From NCBI RefSeq assembly GCF_029023785.1, contig NZ_CP118955.1:1824001-1888000 (forward strand): a stretch of 64,000 bases of DNA, read 5' to 3'. Made by a program: the position numbers and the translations under genes. Source of the DNA: Enterococcus faecium. GTDB lineage: Bacteria > Bacillota > Bacilli > Lactobacillales > Enterococcaceae. Below the pieces are notes generated by a model that saw only the letters and a program-made list of their open reading frames with translations, made no database searches and was not told the origin of the DNA. Below are positions 56,273-64,000 of this stretch, piece after piece. The first letter of the stretch is position 1; each line of letters starts with the position of its first letter.

Positions 56273-57783
56273 TCAGGATTCACCTCAGCTGTTAATTTTT
56301 TTCGATCGATTTTTCCATTAACTGTCTGAGGCAGCAGATCGACATAATGGAACTTCTGAGGAATCATATAATCCATCACAACTTCTAGTAATTGTTCTTT
56401 GATAGATTTAGTCAACTGAAAATCCGGCTGTTTCGTTTTGTTTTCTAATACGACAAAAGCAACCAGCTGCTGTACTTTTGTTCCTTGGTATTTTGGTACG
56501 ACGACAGCTTGTTTGATTCGGTTGTCTTGGAGCAGATAATGTTCGATATCCCCGAGTTCAATCCGGTATCCATGTAATTTGACCTGCTGATCCATACGTC
56601 CTTCATAAAATAAAAGCCCATCTTCATCTAGTCTACCTGCATCCCCTGTATGGTAACTTGCTAAGTCATTTTGACAAAAGAACGCAGCAGCTGTCTTTTC
56701 GGGATTGTTCAGGTAACCTTTTGATACGCTTGGTCCTGCAATAATGATTTCACCCGTTTCTCCTTTTGAAACAGGTTTACCTTCTTGGACAATAGAAACT
56801 TTCGTGTCTTTTTTTACGTAGCCAATCGGTAGTCGGTCATAACTATCTAGTACATGCTGGTCAATCTGAATACTTGAAATAGCTACAGTTGCTTCTGTTG
56901 GACCGTAAGTATTATATATCCGTGCATTTGGGAATCGATCAAGTAGACTTTCTGCAGTTTTTTTCGTCAATTCTTCTCCGCAAAATAAAAACATGTCCAA
57001 TTCCGGCACATTTTCTCCATTGAATGTAGGTTCCATCAAGCAAATATCCATAAATGATGGAGTAGAAACCCACACATTCAACTTCAAGGCTGGCAATGTC
57101 GCGAATAATTGACGAAAGTCTTGAACAACTGCTTTATTTAACGGCTTCAGCATTCCGCCAGAAACTAATGCAGGATAAATAGAAAATACCGATAAATCAA
57201 AAGAAAATGGCGCTTGGGCTAAGAAATGCATACCAGGCTTGATCCCAAAGTCTTCCATCGTCCATTGAACAAAGCTGACTAGATTATCATGACTGATTTG
57301 TACGCCTTTTGGTTCTCCAGTAGTACCAGAAGTAAAAATAATATAAAAATTTTCTGTACCTTTTACGCTATTTCTGGGATAAAATCCTACTGGTATCTTC
57401 TTGATTTCTTGAAATTCTTTTTTTGTTATGACAGGAACCGAAGGAATATCTTCTATCCAGTCCCCGATACTGATGACCATAGATGGTTTAGCCACCCGAA
57501 AGATCGATAGGATACGCTCCTTGGGTGTATGCTCTTCAATCGGCAAATAGGCATGGCCAGATTTGACAACCCCTAGAAATGAGACAATCATTTCAAACTC
57601 CAAATTGCCAAAAACGACAATTGGTCCATCGCCTTCTACCTTTTTTTCTAAATAATAAGCAAGTGCGTCTGATGCTTGTTTCAATTCACCAAAAGTATGC
57701 GTCTCATCCGCCTGATAAGCAACTCGATCAGGTTCATTTATTCCCCAATCATCGATTGCTTCAATAATCGTTTTGATTTCCAT
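56269..57783 (-). CDS. dltA: D-alanine:carrier protein ligase DltA
   Basis: Adenylation enzyme of 504 residues that activates D-alanine and loads DltC. The ANL-family motifs are FIIFTSGTTGEPKGVQIS, FCGEELTKK, NTYGPTEATVA, YHTGDAGRLDEDG and the catalytic lysine in TVNGKIDRKKLTAE. The product raises positive charge on teichoic acids and so tolerance to cationic peptides. It follows dltX by 10 bases. Confidence 0.98.
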   Translation of the reverse strand: MEIKTIIEAIDDWGINEPDRVAYQADETHTFGELKQASDALAYYLEKKVEGDGPIVVFGNLEFEMIVSFLGVVKSGHAYLPIEEHTPKERILSIFRVAKPSMVISIGDWIEDIPSVPVITKKEFQEIKKIPVGFYPRNSVKGTENFYIIFTSGTTGEPKGVQISHDNLVSFVQWTMEDFGIKPGMHFLAQAPFSFDLSVFSIYPALVSGGMLKPLNKAVVQDFRQLFATLPALKLNVWVSTPSFMDICLMEPTFNGENVPELDMFLFCGEELTKKTAESLLDRFPNARIYNTYGPTEATVAISSIQIDQHVLDSYDRLPIGYVKKDTKVSIVQEGKPVSKGETGEIIIAGPSVSKGYLNNPEKTAAAFFCQNDLASYHTGDAGRLDEDGLLFYEGRMDQQVKLHGYRIELGDIEHYLLQDNRIKQAVVVPKYQGTKVQQLVAFVVLENKTKQPDFQLTKSIKEQLLEVVMDYMIPQKFHYVDLLPQTVNGKIDRKKLTAEVNPE

Positions 57784-57793
57784 ACTCTTCCTC

Positions 57794-57943
57794 CTAAAAT
57801 TCGTTATAGATAAAAGTTCCTCCTTGAATATTTTTATAGTGATACAGATAAATCAGGAACAGCAGTACTGCACTATAAAAAATTGTTCGAATGATGAATT
57901 TTCCCCAATAATTCAATTTTGGATTAGAACGCCATTTGTTCAT
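57794..57943 (-). CDS. dltX: DltX, small membrane protein of the dlt operon
   Basis: A 49-residue protein beginning MNKWRSNPKLNYWGKF, then one hydrophobic segment (FIIRTIFYSAVLLFLIYLYH), and a conserved C-terminal FIYNEF. The C-terminal aromatic motif, the single helix and the place directly before dltA are the marks of DltX, which takes part in D-alanine transfer. AGGAGGGAATCC provides a strong ribosome binding site. Confidence 0.94.
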   Translation of the reverse strand: MNKWRSNPKLNYWGKFIIRTIFYSAVLLFLIYLYHYKNIQGGTFIYNEF

Positions 57944-57950
57944 TGGATTC

Positions 57951-58125
57951 CCTCCTCATATAACCTCACACAAAGTGTAACTAATTTTGACAAAAAGAAA
58001 CATGTGTCTAGCTTACAGAAACCGTTTTTTTACTAACAGTTTTGTCACATAGCTTTTATAAAAATAGCACATCAAATCACTGCTTTTTTCTTTATAATTT
58101 CTCGTACTTTTAAAAAATATAAAAA
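57951..58125 (-). promoter_or_regulatory. Upstream region of the dlt operon
   Basis: About 175 AT-rich bases between dltX and the permease terminator. It must hold the dlt promoter; a minus-strand TTGTCA and several TA-rich hexamers are present but no pair has good spacing. I cannot point to a binding site for a cationic-peptide-responsive regulator. Confidence 0.35.
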
Positions 58126-58128
58126 ATA

Positions 58129-58163
58129 AAGAGGTTGTGACAAAAATCGTGTCACAACCTCTT
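58129..58163 (-). terminator. Terminator after the ABC permease gene
   Basis: AAGAGGTTGTGACA at 58129-58142 pairs perfectly with TGTCACAACCTCTT at 58150-58163; on the minus strand a T-rich tail follows. Same family as the hairpins at 5.5 and 41.6 kb. Confidence 0.9.
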
Positions 58164-58223
58164 ATTCCAAATAAATGGTATTCAAAATTTAGTTCTATTT
58201 ATTATCTTGTCTTATTCCGTATA

Positions 58224-60266
58224 TCATTCCTCGATAATCCGACAATATAACTGACTCGTAATGACATAAAGCAAAAGATAGATAAGGATCAATAAGCCAC
58301 TCACAAGATAAGCCAACCAGTAATCGGCAGTTTTTATATACTGAGTGAAGACATTGATTGCAAATACTGCGTGAGTGATCCCTAATATCATGGGTGGAAA
58401 GAAGGTAAGTGCGTTTTGCTCGAAGATCATCCGTCTGATCCTTCTTTGTGGAATCCCCAGCTTAGTCAATAGGTGATAATTTTCTTTTTCTTCCTCTGCT
58501 TCTGCTAATTGCCGGACTGTCAAAATACTACCAGTAGCAATAATCACGATCATCCCGACAAATAGTGTGACAAAAATATTGATACCGATTCGCCGATTAA
58601 CTGCACGCAATTTCGAATAGCTGGAAGAGAAATTCAAACGAGAGCTTTCTTGGCTAAATTGTGCTTCCTTCATTTGGTCATCCGGAAGTTTCTTTGTGCT
58701 AATTTCTCCTTGTAGACTTCCATTTACGATATCATAAGAATAATAAACAGCATTGAGCCACTTTATCGACAGGTCATTGCTCAGTCGTTCATCTATTTTT
58801 TCATTATTTCCACCTGATACATCTACATTGACTACTTGATAATCCACACCTTTTGCTTTTTCAAAAACGGTATCATCTACAATCAGTACAGGACTTAGAT
58901 ATACCATTGTTTCGTCACCTAATACACTTGGAAGCATTTGTTGAATCTTCAATTCTTGATTATCTGGCAGTCCAATACTAGATCCATATAATGAAATATT
59001 CCGAAAAAGAGTTTGCATTTGATCAAGCAAAACAGTATGACCAGGTGATTTCAAAGAAATGTTCGGCAAATCTGGATTAACTTTTCTGAAGGCTTGATAT
59101 TGTGTTTCCGTGATCAGATTAGCAGTTTGAAACATAGGTTCTTCGAGATTTTGACTATAGATACTCCCAATGACTTTATAATGCAAGGTGATTTCTTTAG
59201 TTATCTTCTGCCCTTCCTCTGCTAGAATCGGCTTGATTTTTTTCTCTGTCTCAACATCAAACTGATAGTCCATCGGGGAGGAAACTTTCTCCTGGTAGGA
59301 TAAAATAGTAGAGATACTAGCCGTGCCGCCAATTGTCATTAAAGAAATTCCGAGAATGACTGTAATCAGAGAATTTGTACGCCAACTTTTGAGCAAATGA
59401 ACTTGCGTGTTACCCATTATCAAAAAATTGATACCATAGTAATAAATCTTCCATTTACTCAATATGATCAAAAATAACCGAAATGTATAACAGAAAAACA
59501 AATAAGTACCGACCACACAAACGAAAAAAATTAAAAAAGGAAAAAAGAAAACTAATGTATCAAGATAATGATAACTGATCATCCATGAAGTGATTTCCCT
59601 AAAATGACTAGCTCCAAAATATCCGCTCGTTAAAAGTAGTAACCCGATGACTGCGAGTAATCGGTGCCTTGTCCTGAAGCGCATTGTTGAACTATCTGCT
59701 TGTTCTTTTTCTCCAAAACTTCGAATCATTGGATAGCGCCATATTTTCCATATTGAATATACAGATACTGCTAAAAGGATGATGAAAAAAGCAAATAAAG
59801 TATCTACTACTGATGGAATGGAGATAAAAAATGGACTAGTAAGATCCATATCCATCATTCGAACCAAAATCATTGAAAAGAGTTTGGAAAAAATAATACC
59901 GAGTAATATCCCAGAAATACAGGCGAACAATCCAATTATCATGATTTCTAACACATATATACCTGATATCTGCAGTTTATTCATACCAAAAAGCTGATAG
60001 ATGCCTATTTCCTTTTGCCTTCTATTCAAGAAAAATCGGTTGGCACTGAATACGAAAAAAAGCAAAACAACAGTAATGATAAATCCACCAAAACTCAATC
60101 CACCATCTATCGAAGTATCTTGACTTGCTCTTCTGACTAAAGATTGATCGTAGGTCATTGCGCTGAAGGAATAATAGATCATTACGGATAAAGTCAAACT
60201 GAAAAAATAAACAAGATAGCCTCGTGACTGCCGAAAAAAACTTTTAACGGCTAGTTTATACAGCAT
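58224..60266 (-). CDS. BceB-like ABC transporter permease
   Basis: A 680-residue FtsX-type permease with ten predicted helices: four or more before residue 300, a large extracellular domain (about 315-530), and a last group from about 545. The N-terminal [20 protein letters not shown] and the C-terminal [22 protein letters not shown] fit the BceB/VraG/SalY group that detoxifies cell-wall-active peptides. It overlaps the ATPase gene by 11 bases. No BceRS two-component pair is adjacent, which is unusual for the group, so the substrate stays open. Confidence 0.9.
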   Translation of the reverse strand: MLYKLAVKSFFRQSRGYLVYFFSLTLSVMIYYSFSAMTYDQSLVRRASQDTSIDGGLSFGGFIITVVLLFFVFSANRFFLNRRQKEIGIYQLFGMNKLQISGIYVLEIMIIGLFACISGILLGIIFSKLFSMILVRMMDMDLTSPFFISIPSVVDTLFAFFIILLAVSVYSIWKIWRYPMIRSFGEKEQADSSTMRFRTRHRLLAVIGLLLLTSGYFGASHFREITSWMISYHYLDTLVFFFPFLIFFVCVVGTYLFFCYTFRLFLIILSKWKIYYYGINFLIMGNTQVHLLKSWRTNSLITVILGISLMTIGGTASISTILSYQEKVSSPMDYQFDVETEKKIKPILAEEGQKITKEITLHYKVIGSIYSQNLEEPMFQTANLITETQYQAFRKVNPDLPNISLKSPGHTVLLDQMQTLFRNISLYGSSIGLPDNQELKIQQMLPSVLGDETMVYLSPVLIVDDTVFEKAKGVDYQVVNVDVSGGNNEKIDERLSNDLSIKWLNAVYYSYDIVNGSLQGEISTKKLPDDQMKEAQFSQESSRLNFSSSYSKLRAVNRRIGINIFVTLFVGMIVIIATGSILTVRQLAEAEEEKENYHLLTKLGIPQRRIRRMIFEQNALTFFPPMILGITHAVFAINVFTQYIKTADYWLAYLVSGLLILIYLLLYVITSQLYCRIIEE

Positions 60267-61023
60267 TCATTTTTCCTCCTCCGCCAATCGTCGCCTGCAT
60301 GTCTATTACTTTCTCAAAGAACTCTCTTCTTGTCCCTCTTCTGACAACTTCAGAAAAAATCACACCATCTTTAATAAATAAAATTCTATCGCAGTAGCTT
60401 GCTGTATATGGATCATGGGTGACTAACAGTATCGTTGCTTTTTCTTTTTGATTCATGGTCTTCAAGTAGTTCAACAATTCTGTAGCCGACTTCGAGTCCA
60501 AAGAGCCAGTTGGTTCATCTGCAAAAATCACTTGTGGCTGAACAACAAGTGCTCTAGCAGCTGCAATTCGTTGTCTCTGTCCGACAGAAAGTTCATCGGG
60601 ATACCGTTTGAGCAGTTCTTCTATATTCAACAATTGAGCTACATGTCTTACTCTCTTTTCCATTTCCTCTTTAGTCATCCGTTCAACTGCTAGGGGCAAT
60701 AGGATATTGTCTTTTGCATTTAGGGTATCGATCAAATTGAACTCTTGAAAAATGAATCCTAGTTTTTTTCGACGAAAGTCACTGAGCTCACTGTTTTTCA
60801 TTTTTGTGATTTCTTTTCCTTGGATCGAGACACTGCCCATCGTAGGCAAATTGATCGTGGACAAGATATTCATCAGCGTTGTCTTTCCTGCACCACTTGG
60901 GCCCATAATCCCAACAAACTCGCCTTCTTCTACTGTGAATGAGATATTATCTAAGGCTTTGACGGGAGAAAGTTTGCTGCCGTAGCTTTTACTTAGATGT
61001 TTCACTTCGATCATCTTTTCCAA
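60256..61023 (-). CDS. ABC transporter ATP-binding protein (BceA-like)
   Basis: ATPase of about 255 residues paired with the permease. It has Walker [13 protein letters not shown], the Q loop [10 protein letters not shown], signature [15 protein letters not shown], Walker [14 protein letters not shown] and the H loop [10 protein letters not shown] prefer the TTG at 61023, which has AGGAGG seven bases before it; the ATG at 61014 (MIEVKHL) is too far from that site and the upstream ATG at 61050 has none. The family exports or removes antimicrobial peptides such as bacitracin. Confidence 0.93.
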   Translation of the reverse strand: MEKMIEVKHLSKSYGSKLSPVKALDNISFTVEEGEFVGIMGPSGAGKTTLMNILSTINLPTMGSVSIQGKEITKMKNSELSDFRRKKLGFIFQEFNLIDTLNAKDNILLPLAVERMTKEEMEKRVRHVAQLLNIEELLKRYPDELSVGQRQRIAAARALVVQPQVIFADEPTGSLDSKSATELLNYLKTMNQKEKATILLVTHDPYTASYCDRILFIKDGVIFSEVVRRGTRREFFEKVIDMQATIGGGGKMNAV

Positions 61024-61221
61024 TTCTTCTCCTCCTCTTTCATTTTTCATTTCTATTTATTTGCATAGTAGCATATCTACGAATAATTTGCTCTTATGTT
61101 TTTGTCACTTTTACTTGGACTGAATAAAAAATTTTATTCAATTATTTTATTCAGCAAAATTAAATATGCAAAAAACAAATCCACCAGCTACAAGTTTTCA
61201 CCTTTTTTCACAATAAAATAT

Positions 61222-61279
61222 ACACTACATATAGTATAGAAATCCAATTATACAGCACATTGAATACTATATATAGCCG
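61222..61279 (+). promoter_or_regulatory. Two NrdR boxes upstream of nrdD
   Basis: Box 1, ACACTACATATAGTAT at 61222-61237, and box 2 with core CTATATATAG at 61267-61276 both fit the NrdR consensus ACACTATATATAGTGT. Core-to-core distance is 42 bases. The boxes lie upstream of the nrdD promoter. Confidence 0.85.
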
Positions 61280-61287
61280 ATATTTAG

Positions 61288-61316
61288 TTGCTCCTTCCCC
61301 GATTTTGTTTTATGAT
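61288..61316 (+). promoter_or_regulatory. Promoter of nrdD
   Basis: TTGCTC at 61288-61293, a 17-base spacer, then TATGAT at 61311-61316. It lies nine bases after NrdR box 2 and 33 bases before the start codon. Confidence 0.65.
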
Positions 61317-61348
61317 AGACAAGAACAATTTAGCAGGAGTTGAAGATA

Positions 61349-63538
61349 ATGAAAGTAAATTATGAAGAAAAAACTGTCGTTACTCAGCAGCCAGAGACAT
61401 CCCAGATGAAAGTCATCAAACGCGATGGCCGCCATGTTGATTTCGATGAACAAAAGATCAATGAAGCACTGATCAAAGCAGAAAAGAAAATTCACGGCTC
61501 ATTATCACCACTTACTTATGAAAAAATTCAAATGATTGCAGACTTGGTTGTCCAAGAAATCAAAAGCCGGTTTGCTGAAAATGTCAAAATCTATGAGATT
61601 CAAAACATCGTGGAACATATATTACTAGAAAAAAACGAATATGAATTAGCAGAAGAGTACATCAATTATCGTACCAAACGAGATTTTGCTCGCAGTAAAG
61701 CAACAGATATCAACTTTTCGATTGAAAAGCTAATCAACAAGGACCAAACTGTCGTGAACGAAAACGCAAATAAAGACAGTAATGTTTTCAATACACAGCG
61801 AGATCTGACAGCCGGGATCGTTGGAAAATCAATCGGACTGAAAATGTTGCCACCACATATAGCAAATGCGCATCAAAAAGGCGATATCCATTACCATGAT
61901 TTGGATTATCATCCTTATACACCGATGACGAATTGCTGCTTGATTGATTTCAAAGGCATGCTGAACAATGGGTTCAAAATCGGCAATGCCGAAGTCGAAT
62001 CGCCAAAATCTATCCAGACCGCCACAGCACAAATCTCACAGATTATTGCCAATGTAGCGTCAAGTCAATATGGTGGCTGTTCTGCCGACCGAACAGATGA
62101 ATTGCTTGCTCCTTTTGCAGAATTGAACTATAAAAAACATCTAAAAGACGCGGAAGAATGGATCGATTCGCCAGAACGCCAAAAAGAATATGCAAAAGCA
62201 AAAACCAAAAAAGATATCTTCGATGCTATGCAAAGTTTGGAATATGAAATCAATACCTTATTTACTTCAAATGGACAAACTCCTTTCACTTCATTAGGAT
62301 TTGGACTAGGAGAAAACTGGTTTGAAAGAGAAATTCAAAAAGCAATTTTACAGATTCGAATCAATGGATTAGGGAGTGAAAAGCGGACAGCTATCTTCCC
62401 TAAACTGATCTTCACTTTGAAAAAAGGTGTGAACTTAAACCCTGAAGATCCTAATTACGACATCAAACAACTAGCATTGGAATGTGCAACGAAAAGAATG
62501 TATCCTGATATTCTGAATTACGATAAAATCGTTGAATTAACTGGAAGTTTCAAAGTACCTATGGGCTGTCGTTCATTCTTGCAAGGGTGGAAAGACGAAA
62601 ATGGTCAAGAAGTAAATGTCGGACGAATGAATTTAGGTGTTGTTACATTGAATTTGCCAAGAATCGCGATCGAATCAAAAGGAGATCAGAATAAATTCTG
62701 GCAGTTACTGTCTGACCGCTTAGAAATCATGAAAGATGCGCTTCTCTATCGTGTAGAACGTTGTAAAGAAGCCATTCCAGCAAATGCGCCAATTTTATAT
62801 ATGTATGGTGCTTTCGGGAAACGTCTTTCACGTACCGATTCTGTCAATGAATTATTCAAAAACCGTCGAGCTACTGTATCGTTAGGCTACATTGGATTGT
62901 ATGAAGTTGCTTCAGCTTTCTTCGGTGGCGAATGGGAAACAAACCCAGAAGCAAAAGCTTTCACACTTGATATCGTCAAAGAATTAAAAGCTAATGCAGA
63001 TGCATGGGGGGATGAATATGGTTATCATTTCAGTGTCTATTCAACTCCAAGTGAAAGTCTAACTGACCGTTTCTGCCGTTTGGATACAGAAAAATTCGGC
63101 ATCATCGAAAATATCACAGATAAAGAATATTATACAAACAGTTTCCACTATGATGTGCGTAAAAACCCAACGCCATTTGAAAAATTGGAATTTGAGAAGG
63201 ATTATCCAAAATATTGTTCAGGTGGATTCATCCACTACTGTGAATACCCTATGCTCCAACAAAATCCGAAAGCTTTAGAAGCTGTATGGGATTTTGCATA
63301 TGACAAAATCGGGTATCTTGGTACGAATACGCCAATCGATCATTGCTATCAATGTGGTTTCGAAGGTGATTTCAAACCGACAGAACGAGGGTTCGAATGT
63401 CCAGAATGTGGAAATCATGATCCAAAAACATGTGATGTAGTCAAACGTACTTGTGGCTATTTAGGAAATCCGCAAGCTCGTCCGATGGTACATGGCCGCC
63501 ATAAAGAAATTTCCTCACGTGTGAAACACATGAAATGA
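61349..63538 (+). CDS. nrdD: Anaerobic ribonucleoside-triphosphate reductase NrdD
   Basis: Class III, glycyl-radical ribonucleotide reductase, 729 residues from ATG 61349 (AGGAG nine bases upstream). The N-terminal ATP-cone (VIKRDGRHVDFDEQKINEAL) is followed by the catalytic barrel (CCLIDFKGMLNNGFKIGN) and a C-terminal zinc site CYQCGF and CPECGNHD. The glycyl radical loop is RTCGYLGNPQARP near the end. It makes dNTPs without oxygen, activated by NrdG encoded downstream. Confidence 0.98.
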   Translation: MKVNYEEKTVVTQQPETSQMKVIKRDGRHVDFDEQKINEALIKAEKKIHGSLSPLTYEKIQMIADLVVQEIKSRFAENVKIYEIQNIVEHILLEKNEYELAEEYINYRTKRDFARSKATDINFSIEKLINKDQTVVNENANKDSNVFNTQRDLTAGIVGKSIGLKMLPPHIANAHQKGDIHYHDLDYHPYTPMTNCCLIDFKGMLNNGFKIGNAEVESPKSIQTATAQISQIIANVASSQYGGCSADRTDELLAPFAELNYKKHLKDAEEWIDSPERQKEYAKAKTKKDIFDAMQSLEYEINTLFTSNGQTPFTSLGFGLGENWFEREIQKAILQIRINGLGSEKRTAIFPKLIFTLKKGVNLNPEDPNYDIKQLALECATKRMYPDILNYDKIVELTGSFKVPMGCRSFLQGWKDENGQEVNVGRMNLGVVTLNLPRIAIESKGDQNKFWQLLSDRLEIMKDALLYRVERCKEAIPANAPILYMYGAFGKRLSRTDSVNELFKNRRATVSLGYIGLYEVASAFFGGEWETNPEAKAFTLDIVKELKANADAWGDEYGYHFSVYSTPSESLTDRFCRLDTEKFGIIENITDKEYYTNSFHYDVRKNPTPFEKLEFEKDYPKYCSGGFIHYCEYPMLQQNPKALEAVWDFAYDKIGYLGTNTPIDHCYQCGFEGDFKPTERGFECPECGNHDPKTCDVVKRTCGYLGNPQARPMVHGRHKEISSRVKHMK

Positions 63539-63852
63539 GGTTGTGAAAAAGCTGTCCTGCATCAAGTAATAAGAATAGCTAAACAAAAATAGTTCCTCAT
63601 ATTTTTCGTTTAGTTGGGCTTATTACTGCAGATGCAAGCTTTTGAACACCGTTTATTCAGAATAAGAGGCTATGACAAGTCTTTTTTCACCACCCTCTTT
63701 CGATGGCTTTGTATCTTTGAACGCCCTCTATCAAAATAAGAACAAGCTTTCTTGAACAATGGATTTAGGTCAGTTTGTTCTTATTTATGTGGTCGAGTAG
63801 ATTTTATCTTCAATAGCTATATCTTTGAACCTTAAATGAAAGAAGTTTTTTT
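63539..63852. other. Structured noncoding gap between nrdD and nrdG
   Basis: 314 bases without a gene. A long imperfect hairpin spans 63558-63636 (TGCATC/GATGCA, TAATAAG/CTTATTA, CTAAACAAAAATA pairing with TATTTTTCGTTTAG with one bulge). A second one at 63734-63786 pairs AAATAAGAACAA with TTGTTCTTATTT around 29 bases. TTTGAAC-CC-type stretches with AATAAG repeat near 63641 and 63716. No canonical terminator T run follows either stem. Confidence 0.6.
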
Positions 63853-64000
63853 ATGAGAAATCCAAAACCAAAAGAATGGTTAGCAAAAGACTACAGCCAA
63901 AACTATATTGCTGACTACAAACCGTTTAATTTTGTCGATGGTGAAGGTGTCCGCAACAGTCTTTACGTTAGTGGCTGCTTATTTGCCTGCGAAGGCTGCT
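63853..64000 (+). CDS. nrdG: Anaerobic RNR-activating protein NrdG, 5' part
   Basis: Start of the radical SAM activase that installs the glycyl radical in NrdD. The 49 visible residues include PFNFVDGEGVRNSLYVSGC and CLFACEGC, the radical SAM cysteine motif C-x3-C-x2-C. The gene runs off the right edge. Its place after nrdD is standard, although 314 bases is a long gap for an operon pair. Confidence 0.95.
   Translation, partial: MRNPKPKEWLAKDYSQNYIADYKPFNFVDGEGVRNSLYVSGCLFACEGC

Noticed and set aside
1..64000. CRISPR arrays, IS elements, prophage or plasmid origin
   Set aside because: I saw no regularly spaced repeats, transposase, integrase or replication genes, and the gene order is that of core chromosome.

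Overview
The window is a chromosomal segment of a low-GC Gram-positive bacterium, almost certainly an Enterococcus of the E. faecium group. I infer this from the AT-rich composition, the dcw cluster followed by sepF-yggT-ylmH-divIVA and a T-box-controlled ileS, an mpt-type mannose PTS with a sigma-54 promoter, a dltX-ABCD operon and the Prp/L27 pair. The species cannot be fixed from sequence reading alone. I saw no phage, IS element, CRISPR array or resistance island; this is mostly core genome.

Layout. 1-5.5 kb: the end of a DEAD-box helicase gene, a Gfo/Idh oxidoreductase, sfsA, a small DUF4828 protein, an EfaR/MntR-like metalloregulator and zwf. 5.5-23.4 kb: one long minus-strand division and wall block, in transcription order mraZ, rsmH, ftsL, a PASTA-type class B PBP, mraY, murD, murG, divIB, ftsA, ftsZ, ylmE, sepF, yggT, ylmH, divIVA, then ileS behind an isoleucine T-box. 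23.4-25.1 kb: a DUF3397 protein, a CorA transporter and a 38-residue DUF4044 protein. 25.1-33.8 kb: a minus-strand housekeeping series (M24 peptidase, asp23-like, nusB, folD, xseA, xseB, ispA, tlyA, argR, recN). 34-41.2 kb: the mannose PTS operon (IIB, IIAB, IIC, IID, then ManO/DUF956) with its regulator mptR/levR, which carries an in-frame TAA. 41.6-45.7 kb: rplU-prp-rpmA behind an L21 leader, a UDG-fold protein, a SulP permease and a DUF1304 protein. 45.8-49.6 kb: tRNA-Arg(TCT), an O-methyltransferase, a signal-peptidase-like protein lacking its catalytic residues, and a divergent 7TM receptor with a degenerate kinase end. 49.6-61.0 kb: lplA, an MBL hydrolase, a DUF975 protein, an M42 aminopeptidase, dltX-A-B-C-D and a BceAB-like ABC transporter. 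61.3-64 kb: nrdD with two NrdR boxes, and the start of nrdG.

The points most worth a second look are the interrupted mptR next to a perfect -24/-12 promoter and a 21-bp palindrome whose half-site recurs nearby; the predicted pseudo-signal peptidase divergent from the degenerate sensor; yggT, which appears to start at ATT; the four-turn NrdR operator; the 10-bp-phased GTGG repeats before mraZ; and the absence of efp from the place it often occupies between the M24 peptidase and asp23. I did not find an obviously new multi-gene system.
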